Shown here piece by piece: positions 1 to 5,257 of a DNA stretch of 5,946 nucleotides; within the stretch, counting starts at the first letter, position 1, and each line of letters opens with the position of its first letter. Under the pieces are notes generated by a model. That model had not been told where the DNA came from, searched no databases, and worked only from the letters and a program-made list of their open reading frames with translations. The stretch is from positions 1 to 5,946 of the forward strand of contig CAYWMN010000238.1 in the NCBI GenBank assembly GCA_964459065.1, written 5' to 3'. Origin of the DNA: JAMCXS01 sp964459065. Lineage in GTDB: Bacteria; Acidobacteriota; Terriglobia; UBA7540. Position numbers and translations under genes: made by a program.

Positions 1-11
1 GGGAACAAGAC

Positions 12-48
12 CGGGCGGCGGCCGTAAGGCTTCCGCCCGTTTTATTTT
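12..48 (+). terminator. Rho-independent terminator for a plus-strand gene left of the window
   Basis: A GC-rich stem is formed by CGGGCGG (12-18) and CCGCCCG (33-39). It continues after a two-base internal loop (one G-T wobble) into GCC/GGC (21-23 with 28-30), closed by the GNRA-type tetraloop GTAA (24-27). TTTTATTTT follows directly (40-48). This is the classic intrinsic terminator layout, read left to right. On the minus strand the hairpin is followed by TCTTGTTCCC, only a weak U tract, so it may stop leftward transcripts poorly. It implies a plus-strand gene ending left of or at the window edge, convergent with the membrane protein gene. Folding energy was not computed. Confidence 0.78.
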
Positions 49-294
49 GCTGCAAAACTGACTTTCCCCACCTGTCGGGGTTCTCTCCTGCTTTCCGCAC
101 CAGTTGATATCAAACCGAACAACACAACAGCGGTATTTCGGGACCGTAGAGGTTCGAGTTAGTGCACAAGAACGCGCGGATCTTTGCGGTGGGGCGGGTT
201 TGCAGCCGGGATTGGGGGCAAGGCATTGGAGCCTGGGACGGCCCCAGCGCCCTTGATCTTGCTGGGTTGATCGCCATGGCTTTGCAGATTTTGA
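49..294. other. Non-coding gap between convergent transcription units
   Basis: I see no supported gene in this stretch. The open frames here are short, lack convincing ribosome binding sites, and mostly run into the real membrane protein gene on its other strand or frame. Small hairpins exist, for example CCCC/GGGG at 66-80 and CCCAGC/GCTGGG at 243-266. None is followed by a U tract on the minus strand, so no clear terminator for the membrane protein gene was found. A T-loop-like string at 151-160 is not flanked by a tRNA fold. Confidence 0.6.
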
Positions 295-1713
295 TTATGG
301 CAGGTTCGCTGGGGAGCCGGGTTCGGGGGGCAAGGCACCCACTCGCGAACTTCGGTAAAAGCCTCCAAGGAGCCTTGTAAGCAGCAGGGCGGCAATAATA
401 AAACCTTCTCCCACCAGCAGACCTTTTCCCCAGGACTGGACGAGATAGTGCCAAAGACCTCCCGCCTGGGCGATGGCGTTGGGCTGAATCCTGACAACGC
501 CTTCGTTCACAAAGACCAAAATGCACGCGAGCGCCACAAGTGCCCACATAAGGAATAGGAACGAACGGCGAGCCACCTCTGAGCTCGGCTGCTCGAATGA
601 CCATCCCGTAGCCTTCCAGGCCACGCCCAGGGTTGCAAGGATCACCAGGGTCCACAGAATTACGGTGTTTCCGACATGTAGACTTCGGAGGTAGTGGAGG
701 ATCAGGTCGGTTGCGGAAGCGACAAAAGTCATGGTCACTCCGATGTGCCACGCGGCTTTCTCAAAATACAAGGCGACACACCAGAGCACGGGGCCAAGAA
801 GAATCCAGGGCAGATCGGTTTGAAAGGCCCGGCTGGTACCGCCCACCATGACTCCGGCGTACAGAGTATTTGCGACGATAGCGCCAACTGCTCCGCCCAG
901 AACGATTCCCCATGGATGGGAAAGTTTTGCCGGCGCCGCAGCCGGCTCATCATCAAGCGGAGGCAGGGAGTCTTTGAGCCGGTAAACTCCGTTGCCGATA
1001 AATGCTCCCATAATGAAACCAAAAGTTGTTTCCGTAAGTTTCCACCAGGGATATCCCGGGCCGAAGGAACGCGTGCCGAGCGCATTGAGGGTCACCGCGA
1101 TTGGGTATCCGACGGCTCCTCCCAGTGCGGCCCATCCGGCAAGTTTGAGCGGGATTCGTGTCTTGCCCTGCCGGGTCATCCAGATCAGGAGTGTGACCAG
1201 TCCGAACAACAGCCCGCCCCATATTTCCCGGCGGTCGAGGGAGAAGTAGATCAGCTTGGGCTTGTCAATGATCCACCAACCCAGTTGGAACGCCAGAATC
1301 ATGAGGACGACGCCGATTACAAGGTCGCGTTTGCGATAGCGATTTGCGGTGAGGGCTAATCCGAGGCCCGCTCCACCGAAAGAGGCCCACAGAGCTCCCT
1401 TGATGACCAGTCCCGGATAGGCAATGCCCAGATTAACCATGTGCCTGACATTTTGCAGCCCGATAAGGAATCCTGCTGTCTGGAGGGTTGTTTGATCGGC
1501 TCCAAAGCCAAATCCTACAGCCGTGAGCGCGATTACCAGCCCGATGGAGACTCTCTTGTCCTTGAGCAGAAAACATAAGGCTAACGCCAGCAGAGCGCCG
1601 GGAAACATCGCTCCATTCGAGTGCCCAAACACGCCCCGTACTCCCCAGCCCAACCACATGCTCAAAGCCGGGATCAGGATGAACCACAACCGGGTGTCCT
1701 TTGTGCCGTTCAT
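295..1713 (-). CDS. Polytopic inner-membrane protein of unknown function (472 aa)
   Basis: I cannot name this protein. It is an integral membrane protein with roughly 12-15 hydrophobic segments, for example near residues 10-28, 34-50, 55-72, 94-120, 131-149, 163-179, 189-209, 227-246, 268-290, 301-317, 322-342, 350-369, 386-406 and 431-450. The most family-like stretch is at 22-42, with Gly-Trp-Gly, Arg-Gly, Gly-His and a Pro-Gly-Ala-Leu end; a second is at 219-245 (PWWK, then TETTFGF). A GGAxG unit recurs at 113-117, 198-202 and 273-277. An acidic, Ala/Pro-rich loop lies at about 248-265, and the tail from about 457 is Pro-rich and polar. There is no obvious ATP-binding or catalytic motif, so a transporter or membrane-embedded enzyme are both possible. 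The ATG start is set by GGAGGG (1722-1717), three bases upstream. It has its own promoter and no co-transcribed partner in the window. Confidence 0.88.
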   Translation of the reverse strand: MNGTKDTRLWFILIPALSMWLGWGVRGVFGHSNGAMFPGALLALALCFLLKDKRVSIGLVIALTAVGFGFGADQTTLQTAGFLIGLQNVRHMVNLGIAYPGLVIKGALWASFGGAGLGLALTANRYRKRDLVIGVVLMILAFQLGWWIIDKPKLIYFSLDRREIWGGLLFGLVTLLIWMTRQGKTRIPLKLAGWAALGGAVGYPIAVTLNALGTRSFGPGYPWWKLTETTFGFIMGAFIGNGVYRLKDSLPPLDDEPAAAPAKLSHPWGIVLGGAVGAIVANTLYAGVMVGGTSRAFQTDLPWILLGPVLWCVALYFEKAAWHIGVTMTFVASATDLILHYLRSLHVGNTVILWTLVILATLGVAWKATGWSFEQPSSEVARRSFLFLMWALVALACILVFVNEGVVRIQPNAIAQAGGLWHYLVQSWGKGLLVGEGFIIAALLLTRLLGGFYRSSRVGALPPEPGSPANLP

Positions 1714-1723
1714 GGACCCTCCA

Positions 1724-1745
1724 GTGCGTGCAATCCTCTACGCAC
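1724..1745 (-). promoter_or_regulatory. Leader hairpin abutting the ribosome binding site of the membrane protein gene
   Basis: In the minus-strand transcript GUGCGU (1745-1740) can pair perfectly with ACGCAC (1729-1724) around a 10-base loop, AGAGGAUUGC. One base later comes the Shine-Dalgarno GGAGGG (1722-1717). The loop itself holds a purine-rich AGAGGA that resembles a second Shine-Dalgarno. The position suggests an effect on ribosome access or mRNA stability. The stem is short, so a chance occurrence is possible. Confidence 0.35.
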
Positions 1746-1788
1746 GAAATTTGCAGAGCTTTCCTGGCAGCTTAATCTTGAACCGTGA

Positions 1789-1825
1789 GCCTTCGATCGA
1801 TCTGCGCGGCACTATAATCGAAGGC
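1789..1825. repeat. Perfect 9-bp inverted repeat around the -10 element (candidate operator)
   Basis: GCCTTCGAT (1789-1797) and ATCGAAGGC (1817-1825) are exact reverse complements separated by 19 bp. On the minus strand the first arm fills the end of the promoter spacer and touches the -10 box (1816-1811). The second arm lies at about +8 to +16. The arm centres are 28 bp apart, near 2.7 helical turns. This fits a repressor operator. A transcript starting near 1804 would contain only one arm, so an RNA hairpin is not the likely role. Confidence 0.45.
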
Positions 1826-1839
1826 CGCCGCCAAGTCAA
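1811..1839 (-). promoter_or_regulatory. Sigma70-type promoter of the membrane protein gene
   Basis: On the minus strand TTGACT (1839-1834, 5 of 6 to the -35 consensus) is followed after exactly 17 bp by TATAGT (1816-1811, 5 of 6 to the -10 consensus). Transcription would start near 1804, giving a leader of about 90 nt before the ATG at 1713. It lies in the only long intergenic gap between two of the window's genes, which supports it. It also separates the membrane protein gene from the carboxylase gene upstream. Confidence 0.65.
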
Positions 1840-1930
1840 CCTGCGGCAAGGGCGCCTGTGGCAGAGGCGGCATGGCGCAGCCGTTGGGAGAGCGTGGGCC
1901 TGCTGCAGCGGAGCCGGTTTTTAAGTGGGG

Positions 1931-3481
1931 CTAAAGCGGGATGTTGCCGTGCTTTTTAGGAGGATTGGTATCGCGCTTGTTTTCAAGCATGCGAAGGGCC
2001 TGAATGAGCCGTGGGCGGGTGTCACGCGGAGCGATGACGGCATCCACGTATCCACGCTCGGCCGCGACGTAAGGATTGGCGAAGCGGTCGCGGAATTCCT
2101 GTACTTTCTCCTGCCGCACCTTTTGCGGGTCCTCGGCGGTTTCCAGTTCGCGGCGATAGACAATGTTGACCGCTCCTTCCGGACCCATGACGGCGATTTC
2201 CGCGGTGGGATAGGCGAAATTAACATCCGTGCGGATGTGCTTGGACGACATCACGCAATAGGCCCCGCCGTAGGCCTTGCGGGTGATTACGGTGAGCTTG
2301 GGAACGGTGGCCTCCGCAAAAGCATAAAGGAGTTTTGCGCCGTGGCGGATGATGCCGCCGAATTCCTGCTGGGTGCCGGGAAGGAATCCTGGCACGTCTT
2401 CAAAGGTGACCAGCGGAATGTTGAAGGCGTCACAGAAGCGCACAAAGCGCGCGCCCTTCACGGACGCGTTGATGTCAAGGCATCCGGCCAACACGGCGGG
2501 TTGGTTCGCCACAATGCCGACGCTAAAGCCCCCCAGGCGGGCAAATCCCACCACGAGGTTCCTGGCAAATTGCTCGTGGACTTCCAAAAAGTAGCCTTCA
2601 TCCACGACGTGGCGGATGAGGTTTTTGATGTCGTAAGGCCGGTCGGACTCCGGTGGAACCAAACGGTCCAGTTCCGCCTCGCGGCGCTCCGCAGAATCGC
2701 CGGATTCGACAAAAGGAGGATCCTCCCGGTTGTTCTGCGGCATGAAGGAGAGCAGTTCGCGCACCAGCGCCAGGCATTCCGGGTCACTGCGCGTCGAGAA
2801 ATGCGCCACCCCGCTGGTTACGTTGTGTGTAGCCGGCCCGCCCAGGTCTTCCTTGGTCACGTTTTCGTGCATGACGGTACGGATCACGTCCGGTCCGGTG
2901 ACGAACATGTAGCTGGATTTCTCGACCATCAGGACGAAATCCGTGATGGCGGGAGAATAAACAGCGCCTCCGGCGCAAGGGCCCAACACGGCAGAAATTT
3001 GCGGCACAACGCCCGAAGCCAGCGTGTTGCGGAGGAAGATGTCTGCGTAGCCGGCAAGCGATGCCACGCCTTCCTGAATGCGCGCGCCGCCGGAATCATT
3101 AAGGCCAATCAGGGGCGCTCCGACTTTGAGCGCCAGGTCCATGATCTTGCAAATCTTGGCGGCGTTGGCTTCGCTGAGCGATCCTCCAAAAACCGTGAAG
3201 TCCTGCGCAAAGGCGTAAGCCATGCGATGGTTGATAAGGCCATAGCCCGTGACCACGCCGTCGCCTGGAATGCGCTGCTTGGCCATGCCGAAGTCGCGGC
3301 AGTTGTGCTCGACAAACTCGCCGACTTCCTGGAAAGTGTTTTCATCGAAAAGCAGGTCAAGACGCTCGCGCGCGGAAAGCTTGCCTTCCTTGTGCTGGCG
3401 CGCCCGGCGCTTTTCACCACCGCCTTCAACCGCACGGGCATGACGCTTGCGCAACTCTTCAAGTTTTTCTTCAAAGGTCAT
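1931..3481 (-). CDS. Acyl-CoA carboxylase carboxyltransferase subunit (PccB/MmdA family)
   Basis: This cytoplasmic enzyme subunit transfers the carboxyl group from carboxybiotin to an acyl-CoA, typically propionyl-CoA to methylmalonyl-CoA or acetyl-CoA to malonyl-CoA. The 516 aa match the usual family length. The N-terminal domain has the acyl-CoA-site motif GGARIQEG (131-138) and oxyanion-hole GPCAGGAVYSPA (167-178). The C-terminal domain has the biotin-side motif with PGFLPG (364-369), QE (372-373) and GIIRHGAKLLYA (376-387), then KAYGGAY (402-408) and AEIAVMGPEGAVNI (427-440). Position 409, Asp in human PCCB and in Streptomyces PccB (D422), is Cys here, so the substrate is uncertain. The ATG start has GAAGGA (3495-3490) eight bases upstream. 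The gene lies 49 bp after the DUF3592-like gene, probably in one operon. No biotin carboxylase or carrier protein gene is nearby. A methylmalonyl-CoA decarboxylase alpha subunit is a less likely alternative, since no membrane decarboxylase partners are present. Confidence 0.94.
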   Translation of the reverse strand: MTFEEKLEELRKRHARAVEGGGEKRRARQHKEGKLSARERLDLLFDENTFQEVGEFVEHNCRDFGMAKQRIPGDGVVTGYGLINHRMAYAFAQDFTVFGGSLSEANAAKICKIMDLALKVGAPLIGLNDSGGARIQEGVASLAGYADIFLRNTLASGVVPQISAVLGPCAGGAVYSPAITDFVLMVEKSSYMFVTGPDVIRTVMHENVTKEDLGGPATHNVTSGVAHFSTRSDPECLALVRELLSFMPQNNREDPPFVESGDSAERREAELDRLVPPESDRPYDIKNLIRHVVDEGYFLEVHEQFARNLVVGFARLGGFSVGIVANQPAVLAGCLDINASVKGARFVRFCDAFNIPLVTFEDVPGFLPGTQQEFGGIIRHGAKLLYAFAEATVPKLTVITRKAYGGAYCVMSSKHIRTDVNFAYPTAEIAVMGPEGAVNIVYRRELETAEDPQKVRQEKVQEFRDRFANPYVAAERGYVDAVIAPRDTRPRLIQALRMLENKRDTNPPKKHGNIPL

Positions 3482-3530
3482 CAGATAAATCCTTCATTCA
3501 AAGACCGAACTTTGTGCGAAACCGAGCAGG

Positions 3531-4031
3531 CTAACGTTGTTGCTCCACGGTTTCGTCCGAGCCGGTTTGAGCCGTGCCTGCTGGCGTTTTGACTTCCGGC
3601 AGACCGGACCATTCTTCACTCACAATAATCGAATTGCCGGGATGCTTCACCTCATACCGGACGGTCGAGATACCTCCGAGGGCCTGTTTTGATGTTGCGG
3701 CGATTTCGGGCAGAGCAGCGATGTCCTGCGCTACTTCGTAAGTGACGCCGGCAACGTCATACCGGTAGACGATCAGAGGCCCGGATTGATTTTCCGGTTC
3801 GACCCAACCCACAATCTCACCCGTCGCAATGCGTCCGTGCCGGCTGAGCTCAAGACGCCGGAGACGCTCAATCTCAGCCGGAGATTTGCGCCGCCGCAAT
3901 TTGAAGTACGCAAACCCGCCCGCGCCGGCCAGGCCACCGGCAGCGCACAGGGTCAAAACGATCGTGAGAGGCGTCCATCCCTCCACCGGCGGCCAGGCCA
4001 GTCCCGCACTCAAAAGAAATGTCCAGACCAT
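3531..4031 (-). CDS. Small membrane-anchored protein, DUF3592-like (166 aa)
   Basis: The function is unknown. The N-terminus has a short hydrophobic stretch (1-13) and a clear membrane segment at about 21-43, followed by a basic cluster, KLRRRK (44-49). By the positive-inside rule this puts the rest of the protein in the cytoplasm. A short charged helix (50-66) leads to a small beta-rich domain: a GEIVGW strand (71-76), VYRYDVAGVTYEV (88-100), then VRYEVKHPGNSIIVSE (124-139) and WSG. This pattern of Gly-rich strand, Tyr-rich strand, V-x-Y and Asn-Ser resembles DUF3592, recognised by eye only. The last 20 residues are polar. The ATG start is supported by AAGGA (4043-4039) seven bases upstream. 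It lies 29 bp after the lipoprotein gene and 49 bp before the carboxyltransferase gene, with its own candidate promoter at 4055-4063. Confidence 0.75.
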   Translation of the reverse strand: MVWTFLLSAGLAWPPVEGWTPLTIVLTLCAAGGLAGAGGFAYFKLRRRKSPAEIERLRRLELSRHGRIATGEIVGWVEPENQSGPLIVYRYDVAGVTYEVAQDIAALPEIAATSKQALGGISTVRYEVKHPGNSIIVSEEWSGLPEVKTPAGTAQTGSDETVEQQR

Positions 4032-4054
4032 GATTCGTTCCTTGAACCGGCGCG

Positions 4055-4063
4055 ATTATATCA
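4055..4063 (-). promoter_or_regulatory. Extended -10 promoter on the lipoprotein stop codon
   Basis: The minus strand reads TGATATAAT: a consensus TATAAT (4060-4055) preceded by TG plus one base (4063-4061). The TGA is also the stop codon of the lipoprotein gene. There is no good -35 box at 16-18 bp spacing, but extended -10 promoters do not need one. Transcription would start near 4048, about 17 nt before the ATG at 4031, leaving room for AAGGA at 4043-4039. It could give the DUF3592-like and carboxyltransferase genes expression independent of hslU. Confidence 0.5.
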
Positions 4064-5257
4064 TTTTGTGCGCGGTTCCGGGCCGGGCTGGCCGGGCAGA
4101 TGCGTTGAGACGGTGGCGGGCTGGGATTGAGCGCTTTCGTTCCCTGAAAGGTCGACGGCGGTAACAGCATATTGATAAACCCTGTTTTTAACCACCGAAG
4201 CATCATGATAAATCGGAGTCGAAACCAACTGCTTGTTAAGGCGTTCAAATTGTCCGTTGGCGGTCTTCCGGTAAACGTTATAACCGGCGAGGTCCGAATC
4301 CGTGTTGGCATTCCAGAGCAGATCAACGGCGCCGGCCGCGTACAGGGCGGTCAGCCGCTTGGGAACTGCCGGAGGGAAGGTGTCCTTCGGCGTAATCTCC
4401 AGGGTTTGCGAAGGCGCGCTTTCGGCTTCATAACCCCCCGCGGAGGAAACCGTGCTGACTTGGAAATAATACGCCCGGCCAAATTGGAAATTGGGATCGT
4501 TATAACGGGTGGACCGGGTTTCAGCCAGCAAACGGAAGGAGCTGGGTTCGCCCGTCCTGCTTTGGTAGATTCGGTAGGCGTCGATATGGGAGACGGGAAG
4601 ACCCGCCAAGGTTTGTGCCGGCTCAGTCCAGGAAAACTCCAGGGCCGCCTGGGTGGTCTTGACGGTGACGTTTGTGACCGGTTCACTCGCGTCGATCAGT
4701 TGTGTCATTGCGACATTCGACGGCGCGCTTGGGTGCCGACGTCCCCGAACGCTACGGGTCAGCGCCACGACGGTAAAGGAAAACGTTGAGTTCTGTTCCT
4801 GACGGAACACCTGCTCCGATAGAGAAGTGGTGTAATGGATTTTGCCTTGCTTTTCGTATCGGGCTAGCTGGTGCGGCAATATCGTGGCCCATGGCGGAAC
4901 GTTGGTCGATGGCGGCTCGACTTTTTGACCCGGCGGTGTGACGGTCCGGAATATTTCAAACTCCAGCGGCTTGGTAAGCTGTTCACCGTCGGTGGCGAGC
5001 TGAGGCAAAGAGAAATTGAGGTATAAGTCATCGCCGATTTGGACTGCCCGGAGGTCTTTAATCTGCGCGGGCGTTTCAACGCGCGGCGGCTGCGGAGGCC
5101 CTTGGACGCCACAGCCTGCCAGGAACAGAGTGGCAATCATCAACGGAATTGAGAGCGCCTGTCGCGGGAAATCCTTTTTGAGAAACAGGCGGCGGGTTGG
5201 TGTTGGACTCCACGCCAACGCGCCAGTGGGCGGGGCTGATTGCGGTCGAGGCTTCAC
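4061..5257 (-). CDS. Secreted lipoprotein with three fibronectin type III-like domains (398 aa)
   Basis: The protein has a lipoprotein signal: basic residues (22-32), a hydrophobic core (34-46) and a lipobox LAGC (46-49), predicting lipidation at C49 and export to the envelope. A Pro-rich linker (53-63) follows. Three Ig-like beta domains come next, at about 64-187, 191-290 and 294-386. The last two are typical FN3 sequences: Pro at the start, a central Trp (W210, W315), AYRIY or GYNVYR in the middle, and YYFQV or YQYAVTAVD near the end. No catalytic domain is visible, so a binding or scaffold role is inferred. The start is GTG, overlapping the hslU TGA stop as GTGA, which suggests translational coupling; no Shine-Dalgarno is evident. 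The 33 residues before the hydrophobic core are long for a signal peptide, so a start further in (for example a TTG near residue 14) is possible. The partner is unknown. Confidence 0.87.
   Translation of the reverse strand: MKPRPQSAPPTGALAWSPTPTRRLFLKKDFPRQALSIPLMIATLFLAGCGVQGPPQPPRVETPAQIKDLRAVQIGDDLYLNFSLPQLATDGEQLTKPLEFEIFRTVTPPGQKVEPPSTNVPPWATILPHQLARYEKQGKIHYTTSLSEQVFRQEQNSTFSFTVVALTRSVRGRRHPSAPSNVAMTQLIDASEPVTNVTVKTTQAALEFSWTEPAQTLAGLPVSHIDAYRIYQSRTGEPSSFRLLAETRSTRYNDPNFQFGRAYYFQVSTVSSAGGYEAESAPSQTLEITPKDTFPPAVPKRLTALYAAGAVDLLWNANTDSDLAGYNVYRKTANGQFERLNKQLVSTPIYHDASVVKNRVYQYAVTAVDLSGNESAQSQPATVSTHLPGQPGPEPRTK

Noticed and set aside
1..27. Possible end of a plus-strand gene, with TAA at 25-27
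   Set aside because: Frame 1 is open from the edge to a stop in the terminator loop, but eight codons cannot be judged, and a stop inside the hairpin is less likely than an intergenic terminator.
140..175. T-loop-like GGTTCGAGTT suggesting a tRNA
   Set aside because: The flanking bases do not form the T stem (AGAGG against TAGTG), and no anticodon arm or acceptor stem is present.
110..751. A 213-codon minus-strand frame at the left end
   Set aside because: Most of it overlaps the 3' end of the membrane protein gene in another frame. The translation is rich in Arg, Pro and Cys with no protein-like pattern.
694..1359. A 221-codon plus-strand open frame opposite the membrane protein gene
   Set aside because: Its low-complexity, polar translation shows no domain, it has no convincing ribosome binding site, and the opposite frame encodes a coherent polytopic membrane protein with a promoter and Shine-Dalgarno.
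1813..1818. TATAAT on the plus strand as a rightward promoter
   Set aside because: No usable -35 box lies at the right distance, and no plus-strand gene follows. The same bases serve the better minus-strand promoter.
1840..1930. Terminator after the carboxyltransferase gene
   Set aside because: The region is GC-rich with several possible short stems, but none is followed by a U tract on the minus strand, so an intrinsic terminator cannot be called.
1925..3592. A 555-codon open frame on the plus strand across the carboxyltransferase gene
   Set aside because: It is antisense to a gene with unmistakable family motifs. Its translation has no recognisable domain, and such long mirror frames are common opposite GC-rich coding sequence.
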